Below are positions 1-12,051 of a stretch of DNA of 64,000 nucleotides, one piece after another. Source of the stretch: Cinnamomum chago (lineage: Eukaryota; Streptophyta; Magnoliopsida; Laurales; Lauraceae). The notes beneath the pieces are model-generated. The model ran no database searches and was not told the DNA's origin. It saw only the letters and a list, made by a program, of their open reading frames with translations. Every line of letters begins with the position of its first letter. Position 1 is the stretch's first letter. Both the position numbers and the translations under genes were made by a program. The DNA is taken from NCBI GenBank assembly GCA_038049695.1, contig CP142451.1, positions 30,984,001 to 31,048,000 of the forward strand. Direction: 5' to 3'.

Positions 1-3000
1 TATATATTGCATGTCGGATTTTGCAAGTCAAATATTAGTTGGATAAGCTTGTCGGCTCACATTTTGCCACCCGGAGGGGTCAGACCTTAGTGCCCAGAAC
101 CTTCTCTCAGCCCTCTCGACCCCGCTCCGAAAACGCGGATCGGCGCTTTTCGAGCGGATCCGTCTTTGGAATGCGGTTTGACTATCCTCGGAGCACAGCT
201 CGACCGAATTATATGGAGCGAACCATGCAGAATTTTGATTTTTTGTGCATTTCCTTTTTCTGTAAGCTAGATATTTATCTTTTAAATGAAGAAAATTCCT
301 TTGACTTATTAATTGTTGTCTATTTTATGTGATCAAATTGCAAAGTTAATTTTTTCTCTATTTTTGATACTTGAATATATGGATAAAATATATTTGTGCC
401 CATTAGTTAATTGTTTATAAACCCACAAACACTATATTGTATAAGTGCTTAGGAGGCGCTTCGGATATATAATTATTTTAAAACTTAGCGTTTCACCGCT
501 GCCGCTTCCACCCCCGCCCCCGCCCCCGCTCAGACCCTGAGTGATCTCCCTACCTACAGTAGATTTATTGTAGAAGACTTTATAGTAGAACAACTAACCA
601 TAAAAGAAAATAAGAGTGTAACAACTCTTCAATTCTAATATTGTAAAATAAACATATAGACATGCAAATTCGACAGAGAAAAAAAAAAACGAAGAAAGAA
701 AAAGATTCTCTAAAAGCATGGAAAAGAGATTCCAGCCAAAAACTAAAAAATCCGTAAAAAATGAAGAATCGGGGAAGTTGACTTCTTTAGGGCAAGAGGT
801 CACCAACAGTAGTGTCACGTTCTCTCCGGATTTGATTAGGGCCAAACCGCATCTTGGGGATGCTTGGGCCAGTTTAAAATTTTTCCTCGTACTTATAAAG
901 ATCTGTCCCCAATGTGGCTCAAGGTCCGCAACAAAATCAAGTACCATTCCTCATCACGTATATATTTTATGTGGGAGCGCCATCATCCAATAAGATAATA
1001 GATGGTCATAGGGAGCATGAATAGTTAAGTAAAGATAGGGTATACGATAAGTCCTTAAAAATACATTATTTTATGGTTATTTCTTAACATTTTAAGGACT
1101 TATTAATCTAAAGGAGGCTCATTTAGATAAAAACAATGATTTTATCCATTTTGGAATCATTATAGTACTTTCTTACATAATTTGCTAAAAAATCACAGTT
1201 TCCGTATAAAATCATGAAACCTACCATTTTTAAAACTATATTTTTGGAAAGTTTTGTGAAGATTACTTTTCTTATGAAATAAGTCAAATTTTCATTATCG
1301 TTAGTTCATTCACTTATGGGCATTTTCACTGTCATTTCATGAGAGATGGGCTCATTATCATGCATTTCTGACCTTTTATCAAAATTATTATTTTACATCA
1401 AATGTTGCTTTTTGTTTGCATATAATTGATGAAATGGGTCCTACAATTAAGGATTCAAGCAAAGGAATAATTTTTTGAAAATGCAAGTCAAGGAAGAAAA
1501 TCTCACGCACAAGTGGAATAATTGCAAAAATAGAACGATTTGCATGTGTATGGGATGTCCCATATCTTGGAATGTCTGGGTTGGATTCTCTCTTCAAAAC
1601 TTGGAAATTTTATCTTAAAAAAATCTCTCTCAAAATTTAATTCAAAAATCTGCAACATATCATGACTGGGTCACTGTGGCGGCTACACAATCAATCAAAA
1701 TTACAAATTATAGAATTTTGCTATTTTTTTTTTTCCTATCAGAGAGCTTGATGGCATAGTTTCACCATTTCAACCGATACTCATCAATCGTTTTATGAAA
1801 TAATGCACGTTCCAATACAAGAACTTGAACCCATACGTGTAGAAAACATGAAGTGTCACTGTCAATGCCAAGAAGATGGAAATGAAGTCTCATGTCATGT
1901 GACAAAGTCAGCAAGAGATATTTACAAGAATGGAAAGAGGCATTGCATGGAGGACAGTTTGGCGAAAATCAAGCAATCAATCTACACACATATTGGACGT
2001 CCACCCTTGCTTATGCAAATGGGTTTCACGGCCATGATGAATTCTCATTAAAGGGCCACCACCCTCTAACAATTCTCATCCACTCTCTCCATCTCTCTTT
2101 CTCCACATACTCTCTCTTTAAGAAGGCTCTCTCTCCAACTTGAGGCTCCAACTAAAAGGGTCCTTTCATCCTAGTATGTGATTGTTAATTATTTTTAATT
2201 TATTATTTCTTTTATGTAAAAATATCATGTATTAGTAAAAGTGTTTCTTACTCTTTTCAATTTTTTTCTTGTCCTTGAGTAATTGGTGCTTGTTTTATGT
2301 TTCTTTTCTTGTTGATGTTTCGATTGACGACCCAAAGGTCATAAGAGCATGATTCAAATTATGAACCCATATAGAAAAAAAATTTGAAAGAGAAGAATAC
2401 ACTTCCACACATTTAAATTTTTGTTAAAACCACACATTTACTTTTCTTTGCGTTTACCACACATTTAAATTCCTGGAATTTTGTTTATTTTTTATGTTCA
2501 ATTCAATTTTATGTTTATTTTTGCATAGTTTATGCTTGGAACTAGTTGACATTGCTTGTATATTCATATTGGGAGTTTAGATATGTTTAAGTTCCTAGTT
2601 ATTTTAGTATTCAAAAAAGAATATAGAAGAAAAAAAAAATCAGTTATGATGGTTATGTTTGGGACAACCATATGATACATGCATTGGAGGGAAGTTCGAT
2701 TGAATGATTTCTTGTAATTGATGATTTTGCTTGTGATTGACTTAAGTAAAATTCGGAATCAGAGTTGTAACTTGAAAGGATAACAAAAATCAGTGATTTG
2801 CATGAAGATTTTTTTCCAAACACTGTTAAAATTTGAATCCCAATATAAAAGTGCACAACTATGCATATTGTTGCAAAAATTTCAGGACAGATTCCAAGTG
2901 AAAAGTTTGTGATTAAAAACTTGATCAAAACACGTTATTTTCGATAAAACTTGGAAAAATTAAAGTTCAATCAATGAGGAAATTTTTTTTTTGGAAAAAT

Positions 3001-4813
3001 GGTGAACTAGTGGCTAAAACATGGCTGGTCAGTCAGACCCACCTGTGTGAAAATTTCTACAAAGTTTCTATTTTTGGGTCACACTCATGCATTCATATCT
3101 CATTCATTTTGAATCATTTTTCGCTTCCATTTTTTCTTTTTATTATTATTCATACATCATTCTAGTCTTAATTCCAGCCATTAAACCTAATTTTAGGTTG
3201 CATTAGGATAGACGAATTCATGCATAAAAACAACCTTGCATACTAGTTTTCCAGACTTAGAATTTTATAGCATCTCATGGCATACATTGCATTACTAACT
3301 TTACTAACTTTATGATTAGTTTCTTAATTTGTGTTTTGATAAACTAAGATAATTTTCAGAAATAAAAGATCTTTCTAAATTTATTATAATTGAAGATTTC
3401 AACTTGGAAAGTTTCTTAAGATTTGGAAATTCTAACATAGAGTAGTATTAACTTAATGCTTTCTAAATTTGTTACGATTTGAAAAATCTTTATTTATTTG
3501 AAAAGTTCTTAACTTTAGGAAGTTGATTAACTTAATTCATTAATTTAGAAAAGTGAATCTAACTTAGTTGTCTAACCTAGTTTCCAATTTTAACTTAGTA
3601 TTCTAATTTAGGAAAGTTTATAACTCAGATTTTTAATTTTAGAAATTGGTTTGGATTTGTGAGTTTTTTAGATTTTTTCTAACATTAGTTGATCCTAACT
3701 TAGATTATCTATTGATTTGTTTCATTTTTAATCTTATTTAGTTTCAAACTTTAATTAGTTGTTTTATTTTTGGTAAGTTCTGTTTATGGAATGTTCCTAA
3801 TTTGATGTTCTAATTTGTGTGTTCTTTTGTAGCAACTTGAGAATCTTTTTAGATTTATGTTTCTAGTTTAAATTTTTTTTTATTTCATTGGACTGTAATT
3901 AAATCTTCTAATTAAAGTAGGAATGACTATAATTAGTTTTTAATTAGGCTAGTTTTATATTTTATTTAGTGCAGGTAGAAGTTGGAAAACCTTATCTCAA
4001 TTGCTCCCTATGGATCATCCTGGTCTAACCAATCTTATTACTCAATCGAAGCTCTGCACTTGGAGCTCACGATCAGCATAGTTTAGCCTTTCTAAAGTTA
4101 GAGTATAGTTAAAGCCTAAAATGAGTTTTAACTGCATAGTTTTCTAAAATATATTGTCGAAAAAAATATAAACCAGAGGACTTTATCTCAAGTGCTATAA
4201 TAGGCTCTCCTATTCATGGACCCGAGGACTTAAACAATGTCGCATGCACACCACTCTAGCTAATCCTCTGGGATTGCCTCCATCTCTAGCTCCAGGTAGG
4301 TGAGCTTGGTGCCTACACACCGTGCCTACACACCAAGTGTAGATCATCATATGACAATAGCTAGGAAGTAAGTAAGTAAATATAAATAATATAATATGTT
4401 GCATCAAATATGAATAATGACAATATGATCATAAAGAATAGTAAGAAACAATAAACTAGGCAATCATGAGTAGAGACAACTAACAAAATCAGATAAGGAC
4501 AATAAGCTAAACATCAACATCCTATCAAATAAGTAAACTGCATTGGCTAATTCACCAAAGGATATTATGACTGCCCTCCCATACTCATACCACGTTGTGG
4601 TAGAGAAACTGCACACCATGATAGCCCGAACAAAAATATTGCATGCATATGCTCGACCAACATATGACAATTCTGCCAAGATCTCTTCGTTATTGTGGGG
4701 AAGAATCGGCATGGTAAACAAACATTAAAACCCTTCGAGGTACCCAGTGGTGTACATCCACTAACAAAGTCCAATCTGCAAATTGCAAAATAAAGATCCT
4801 TCCACAAAGGTGC
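1..4813. other. AT-rich intergenic region without a supported gene
   Basis: I see no gene here. The short open frames have no recognisable domain and overlap on both strands. A C-rich run at about 508-528 (CCCCCGC units) could fold on the other strand. Around 3960-4060 a stretch beginning near 'tcaattgctccctatgg' loosely recalls the end of Athila-type LTRs and may be old retrotransposon debris, but I could not find a partner copy or boundaries. Confidence 0.5.
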
Positions 4814-4818
4814 CTAGG

Positions 4819-6999
4819 TGTCACGACCCGAATTTCGGGGCCATGTCGGATATTTGGATCGTGATCATATAACAATATTCATCACACACACACACATCAA
4901 ATAATATCCACAAGGAATCTGACATTTAATTCTAATTATAATTCTAATTATAAATATCAAAAATCTCTGAATAATCAAACTTATTATATTCTGACTCAAA
5001 TTAATAATGTGCTTTAAACATTAAATGACTATTCCTAAACCAGAACTAATAATTCTATCAAGTATTAAGCTTTTCTCGTTCTCTTCCTTCAGCCACGAAT
5101 GCCGAAATCTACATGTTGATCGTCATTCCGCTCTGGCCCACCCGCAATGTGATTACCTAAAGGGGGCAACACAACATCATTATTACTAGTGAATGAATTT
5201 TCCTAATTACACAAGCCGCATATAACATAATATCAAATAATCAACAAATCTAAATCAATAAATCAAATATCATTAAAAGTACATCCATATACAATTCCAT
5301 GCCCATGCACATTTCCATGCCTCAAAGGCCCATCGTATACATGTATACCGGTCACCATGACCCTATCTCATTAGACACGTCCACTAAGGACCAGTCATCA
5401 TAATGTTCACTCACGTCCACTAAGGATCAGCCGCTATAACGGCCCGGACACTAAGTCCAACTTCCTACGTCTGGGACCCAATGTACTATATTCCATAATC
5501 TCATAGCAACCGGATTTCATTATTAATAATGGGCACAACAGTAGTGTGGAACCAGCCCCATTCAAGTCCTGATCAGATTAGTGCCCCACTTCTGATCATC
5601 ACAGTTTAAGGAATCATATGGGAATGGCCCACCTTCATAGCATAATATACAAACAACCGAAATATGCCAACATGCCCAAACAGTCCTTACAATACATCAT
5701 AAATTACACAAAACTTTCAATTATTACAGATAGAAGGGTCATATGGTAATTATGTACTCATCCTAGGGTTATTCTTTAATTATCCATCACATTTGTCCAC
5801 ACAGGAAGCATTACATAACATAGTTCACACCTGCACAATCTCACTATAGAATCTAGTGGGTCCCACTGGATCAATCCAAGATCAAACTTCTAGTTCAAAG
5901 TCGCCCAAGGATAGGCTTTACTCTTAATGGATTGGATTCACCATCAGATATCTTTACTGGGCCCCACAGTCTCAACAAACACAAACAGAATCATGAATAA
6001 GCCTCACGGTTAACAAAATTGAAGTTTTTGGATAACTGGGCAGATGGAGCCCAGGCCACATGGGACCACCACCATTCAGGTTGTCCATGGGGCCCCTTCA
6101 ATATGTGGGGTCCTGATCTATGATAAAATCAGATAGTGGGTCCTAGTGTGGATGTCGACCCAACTACCCTGTTTTCCTAATATAACGTCTCTATTGCAAC
6201 CAATCAAATAGATGGGGGCCCAAATAGGGCCCACTTCACATGGGTCCAGGTCTTCTAGGGTCGACCAAGGGTCCATTATAGGATCTGTGGACCAGATTTA
6301 TCATCCAATGGGCCATGGGGTCCCATAATCCCTAATCGACAATTCTGCACATTCACGCCCACGTTCTGGCATGTCATGATCTCTCTATACATCATCCAAA
6401 CCTTGAGGAATTACTAATGGACAAACTTCTTCTTATTTGTATAAATCTAATAGTCGAGACTAACATGATTCCCTTGACTCAAACATAAAAATTGCATCCG
6501 ATCAATAGTTCAGGTTGTCAGCATAACAGCAATGCAGTATAAATCCAGACCTATCATTCATCTCATGCATTGATTGGAAACAACTAGGAATATCCACGCA
6601 CCTCTGATACGTGATCGTTGCTCTTGCAATGTGTGGATGCGAATAGGACATCTGATGATCGTCTCCCTTCAATTGGCTTCTTCTTCTTCGCTTAGATTTC
6701 TAGCCACAACTTTCTCTCAGATTGTTTCTCTCAAAAGTTAGAAGATATTCCATACAATGGATGTTCGATGGTTGCCTATATATACCAAAAGGAATTAAAG
6801 TCCTAGTCCTCTTATACTTCCTAATTCTAATCATTCTCCTATACTTCCTCTTACTAATTAGAGTTATTATACAACTCCTTTCGTTTCCTTTCTAAAAACC
6901 TTTCTCGTGAGGCAACTACGAATTCAAAAATAAGTTAAACAAGTAAGAGTCCTACCTGGGCCAAACTAATCCTAGGCCCAGGTAACTCAGGATATTGCA
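4819..6999. mobile_element. Solo LTR, about 2.2 kb, with 5-bp TSD
   Basis: The segment begins TGTCACGACCC and ends GATATTGCA, so it has the TG...CA ends of an LTR. The five bases before it (4814-4818) and after it (7000-7004) are both ctagg, a perfect target-site duplication. No internal coding region is present, so this is best read as a solo LTR left by recombination between two LTRs. A TATA-like tract lies at about 6777-6785. If used on the plus strand it gives a long U3 and a short U5, the usual proportion, so plus orientation is slightly favoured. The TGTCACGACCC start is common among plant Ty3/gypsy LTRs; that family placement is inference. Confidence 0.85.
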
Positions 7000-7004
7000 C
7001 TAGG

Positions 7005-8244
7005 CCTATCAATTTGGCCCTCAGACAAGGGGGCCCGACCCTGCCCTAAAAAACCCCTTAAAACGAGGGCTTTTGTCTCTAAGGAAAAGCCCTAGGGTCG
7101 GGATTGGACAAGTTTTTGCAAGCCCTAGAATTTGAGGGCCGAGCTAGTCATACTTTTTTTTTTATATGTAATATATTTATATATGTAAATATATACTAAA
7201 ATGCCCTTATAACAGTCAGTTAGCAATAATAAAATGGGAATATGAAGGTAATTTCATACCCTCATACCCATTACAAAATGCCCTAAAAACCAATACACAC
7301 ACTTGGTTTATTTATTCTAATGATTATAATTATATATTATAATATAATGCATTAGCAATATGTGTTGCACGGTTGCTTTCTATCCATATCTTCTAGTTTT
7401 AATGTTTCTTATTTCGATTCTTTTGTATTGGCTTTATATATTATTGCTAGTATAAATGAGGGTGTACTCATGTTAATTAGATATAACTGTCAATTTTTAA
7501 AATTTTAAAATAACAATGATTCTTAAGTGCATTTATTTTTTGTGATTGAAGTCCAACAATACTTAATAGTCATTTTAGTGTTAAATTGGAAGTAATATCA
7601 ATTCATAAAAAGGTAGGTGAATGTAAATGATCTAAATTTCTCAAAGATAAGACTCTTCTGGAATGATTTGGCACATGAAAACTTTTGTGAAAGGGGTGAG
7701 ATAGAAGAAACTTTTTAACCATTTTTCTTCTTTGACAAAAAAAGTACATCTAGAACCCAAGTGAAAAAACATGTATGATTGTGTCCGATAATAGAAAGTT
7801 TTTTAAGACACCTTCTATCCTCCAAGCCTTTTCTTAGTGATCCCTTTGTAATAGGGGTTATACAATATATCGCTTCGCTGACACTCGATACTTGATAACA
7901 GTGTGATAAAAAATAATGGCTTTTTTGTTTTAAGGCCCCAAAGGCTTGCCATGGCCAGACCCTGGCCCTTGCGGGTAGGGAAAGGGCCTAAGTAGTGTAG
8001 GCCCTCAAGGGCTTTGGTACACCAAGGCCTGACCTTACATATATTGAGGGGATGGTAAGAACAACCCTAGGCCCGGCCCGACCCGACCCTTTGACACAGG
8101 TGCCCCAGCTGTGCCAGACATTAACAACTAAGTGGTGCTTGACTCAAAGATAACAAATAGACAAAGTGTCGTTCTAGGCTTCTCCTTGTGTAAACAATAA
8201 TTATCAAATGAGGAACTAATATAAAAATCTACCAAAATCCATTG
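7005..8244. other. Intergenic stretch with GGCCC-rich and AT-rich patches
   Basis: No gene is seen. Around 7030-7140 and 7930-8090 the sequence is rich in gggcc, gaccct and ggcccgacc words, like repeats near 33880-34010. The middle is AT-rich, including a TATA-rich run near 7160-7200. This tract is the left flank of the Athila-like insertion, and its sequence resumes at 17908. Confidence 0.4.
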
Positions 8245-8249
8245 AATTA

Positions 8250-10228
8250 TGTTGAGTTCATGAATTTGCACATTTACGCATCATTTTCTGATGAATTAGA
8301 GATTTAATTGGGTGAATTGCATCATTATTCATCTAATTTCATCATTTCATGCATTTTCACTTAGGAGCCTGAATTTTCATACTTTTTGTACATTTTCTGC
8401 ATCAACTTAGATTGTTTTGCAAATTTTCTCCGAAGAGTCCCAGTTGGAGTAAAACTTTGTCTGGATGGGTCCCGCTTCAATATGGGTTCTTCAGTATTTA
8501 ATGTGCTAAATTAGAATGTGCAGAAAATGAGAATTGCAGACCTCTGTCACGGAGCCCACTTTTAAGCACACATAGTTATCCTGGGCCCTGCATTGCTAAA
8601 TTGAAGATTGAAAAATAGAAAATTGAAGAATTCACCAAGTGGACCCCACATACAAGCCATATGCAAATCAATCAAAGGAGAGGTCCACTCATCATGTCAG
8701 TTGAAAAATCCTAACTACAGTAGAAGACTTCTCATAGGCCGGCCCACTATTCAAACAGATGAAATGTCTCACATGGCAGGGTCCACAGTGGTTGCAAATT
8801 TGAAATTATTAATGGATAATTCAAAGAGTATCATTCTGATTGGAACAAAAGAAGAAGAAGAGTTTCAATCATCCACATCTGATGTCCTTTCGAAAATGGA
8901 AGTTGTGCAGGGATAGAATCCATTGCAAATCAAATTTTAAAAGCTAATCTCGTTTTTCTCAGGACAACTTATCTTCAAATGGCCATAACTTTCAATCCGA
9001 TCATCGGATCGATGCAATTTACCTATCGTTGGAAAGCTTATTCAGAGTAAATACTCGTGGAGCCCAAGAATGTGCAAATCAGAGCTATATTGACAAAGTT
9101 ATGGGTCCAGAGATTTTTATGTTCATTTTTAGACGGGATTGCAATTAAATCCACACCATTGATAATCAATTGCTACACATCCCTTGTAAGACCCCATTTG
9201 AAGATTAGCCAAGCCACCCAGAGGTTTCCAGAAGCTTCCACCCCATTCAAATTCAAAAAGGATAAGAGATATACCTTATCAATGAAGATAAACCAAATCT
9301 GCAGAGAAGGTGTCTAGATTCAATGTATATGATAGATAACCGAAGAAATAAAATGAACCAAAAGGTAGCATACGAGAGTAACTCCCTCCCCTTAGACGTC
9401 CATAATGATTCTCTCTCCTCTTTCTCTTCTTTCTCTAATTAATAGAATTTAAGAATTATTTTTGGGTATTCTGGGCCCTGTTCCAGAACTAGGTTAGAAG
9501 AGTGTGAGAAAAAATTGTAATTGCCATGATGTTCTTAATGAAAATCATACCTTTTGCAATGGAGGAGTAGATGCTTTGGATCGGAGCACAAAGTGAAGTT
9601 AAGTGATTTTATTTTTGTTCTATGTCTTTAATTTAATTTTTATGTCCCTATGATGCATGTTTAGTAGAATAATAGATCTGCCTTCGTGCCGCAGGCAAAC
9701 CTCTGCTTTATATTTTAATTAAATTTCTTTTTGATGAGTTAATCATCTTTTGATCGGATATACTTAGGTTTTTATACCTTTGATATTTTATGCTTAATTT
9801 GTTAACTGATGCTTAAAGTAATTTATATTTTTATGAGGTGATGGAGATCTTGGGTTCTTCTGCTTAATAATTGAATTTAAAAATATATATCTTCCGGATC
9901 AGAAATATTGAGTTGTTTCTGATCTGAGTTATTTGTAAGACAAAAAACTAAATTAAAGTATATGGATTGAGAATTGAAATTAATTAATGGATTCTTGTTG
10001 CTCTGATCTACCTTTATCATCAGTTTTATCCGTTCATCTTGCATAGTAACTTTATCTCTCATTCAAATCTTGATTTATTTTTATTTTCATTATAAAAAAA
10101 TTTCAGATTTTAATAATAATAAAATATTTCAGTAGTGCTCACTGTGGAATTCGACCTGTACTTGCTACTGTCTCAAAAGGACAGTTGTGCACTTACAGTA
10201 TTAAAAGATTGAATTTAAACTCACATCA
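8250..10228 (+). repeat. 5' LTR of the Athila-like element
   Basis: 1979 bp, starting TGTTGAGTTCATG and ending CACATCA. It aligns along its whole length with 15955-17902. In the first roughly 345 positions I count about 15 mismatches, nearly all transitions, so the pair differs by about 4%. The 5' copy carries about 28 extra bases near 8660-8705 that the 3' copy lacks. Confidence 0.93.
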
Positions 10229-10234
10229 AGTTTT

Positions 10235-10250
10235 TGGCGCCGTTGGGGCA
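10235..10250 (+). other. Primer-binding site of the Athila-like element
   Basis: TGGCGCCGTTGGGG begins six bases after the 5' LTR end. It closely matches the TGGCGCCGTTG primer site typical of Athila elements and marks the start of minus-strand DNA synthesis. Confidence 0.8.
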
Positions 10251-11777
10251 GCCAAATCTGAGTTTTTGTTAAAAATTTGATTTTTTTTATTAGATTCATA
10301 TGCATGCTCATATCTAGGTTGCATTAGTTATTTAGTCATCTAATTTGCATTAGTAGTGTTTTTTTTTTTTGCAATTAGTAGTAGTTAGTATTTCACCTTG
10401 CTAATTTTTAAGACTTTTCTGATTTTTTTCAGATTTTTCTGATATTTTTCTATAATTAATTGAATTTTCGGAATTAATATTTAATAATAAAAAAACCAAA
10501 TAATTTTTTTGAGGGATTTATTTTAATTCCGAATTTCAGTAAATAAGAACAAAAAAAAGTTATTTTAGATTGGTTAAACTAAAGTCTTGATTAGATTAAA
10601 ATTAGTAAGATAGAGTTTAAAATCTTTAGGACTAGTTGTTTTGATTAATATGCTAACCTTTAAATTCTGAAATTAGGTAGTTGGAAATTTTAAAATTCTA
10701 TCTGTTAAGTTGTTTAGATTCGCTAGAGTTTTAAAATCTGAAATTTTAATTGGATAAGATTGGATTTCTTATAATTGAAAACTTTTTGAAAACTCTAACC
10801 ACATCTAGACACTTGTTGGATAATTTAGAATTTCTAGTTTTTTTTATAGAATTTTTTAATTTTTTTAATAACTTAGAATCCACTTTGGATAGAGTTTTTA
10901 TTAACTTGGTGTCTTTTGAATTTTCTTATTTTAAAAAAAAATAGGACAAGAAAGAATTTTAAGTTGATTTGTTAACTTAGGATTTACTAACAAGAGTTTC
11001 TTTTGAATATCTTACTTTGTAAGAGGAGAATTGCACAAAAGCAGGAAACTGCGTGGATTTGCTCTAAGCAAACAAGTTGCTCTCAGAATTGCTAATAACA
11101 AATTGCTCTTATAATTGCAAAATTTGCCAAAAAAAGAGATTAAGCTTACATAGTTTAAGGATTAGCATGGGCCCGCTGTACGAGTTTCTAAACTTTACCC
11201 CACGAATCTTTTACTTGCAAGTGGAGCTTGGGTGATTTAAATTTCAACAAGTATGATTGTGTGATTGACACACTAATTAGTAAACTGGACCCCACACACT
11301 TAGTTAAGGGCAATTGACCCCAATAAGATCAGGACTGGATTTCATCACCAGATCCTTGCCCAATTAGGCTTAACCACCTCTCACATAGTAACCTAAACAT
11401 TAATTAAAATCAAGTAGAAATGAGACCATAAGACTCGAGCTCATTAGGACGACGACCACAAAAGGTTGCACCAATTGCACTCTTTGGTCAAGTCGATGTC
11501 TAGGTAAGTCCTATCCCTACCAAAAAGGGTGATAGTCTCTGTTCTAGGAGTTTGATTCTTAAGCAGGACCCTTGCCAAGTGCATTGTGACCCCACCACTC
11601 ATCCTGGGGACTTACCTGGTTGATTTGGCTTCATAAGACCGGATTGGAGGCCTTAGTGCACTCTTCAAACCAGTTAGGAGTTGTCTAGTGATTAGGCTAA
11701 CCCTAGGATAATTTCTTTTGCTTAACTGCTTGTGCATCATCTAGTAAGACCATTAGGGCCCCGCATATAGATTAGGC
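10251..11777 (+). other. Untranslated leader of the Athila-like element
   Basis: About 1.5 kb of AT-rich sequence between the PBS and gag with no supported coding region. Long leaders of this kind are usual in Athila elements. Confidence 0.6.
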
Positions 11778-12029
11778 TTGCATTTCTTTAAGGTTAAACC
11801 CGATGCATGCGCTCTAGACTTGAGAGAGAAATTGTGGGTACGCAAGAGTAATATGTTAGTCAGGATAGAGCCCGAATTACCCTTAACCATTGTCGGAAAG
11901 TCATCCGTCTTTGAAGAAATTATTAGGATGGCTAATCAAGTGGACCCACCCATGATTTTGAAGGACTACATGTACTCCACCAGGACAACTCAACCGTCCT
12001 GCATCACCTCAGACCAATGCCACATTTGA
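11778..12029 (+). pseudogene. N-terminal part of gag, out of frame with the rest
   Basis: This 83-codon frame ends in a stretch (LKDYMYSTRTTQPSCI) that matches the usual gag N-terminal region of Athila elements, where an LxDYMxP-like motif precedes a short linker and the core domain. The natural continuation (QTNATFELKSGIIQ, then MLPVFHGL) is in a different frame, so a single-base indel near 12005-12010 separates this piece from the long frame that follows. The true start may be this ATG or one slightly upstream. Confidence 0.65.
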
Positions 12030-12051
12030 GCTGAAATCTGGCATAATTCAG

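Noticed and set aside
594..993. Overlapping open frames on both strands (117 and 91 codons)
   Set aside because: No domain, no splice or promoter support, low-complexity ends; likely chance frames.
4464..4875. Several short overlapping frames just before the solo LTR
   Set aside because: They overlap on both strands and none has a recognisable motif; one runs into the LTR.
8608..9317. Open frames of 102 and 86 codons, repeated at 16344-16993
   Set aside because: They lie inside the two LTRs and recur only because the LTRs are copies.
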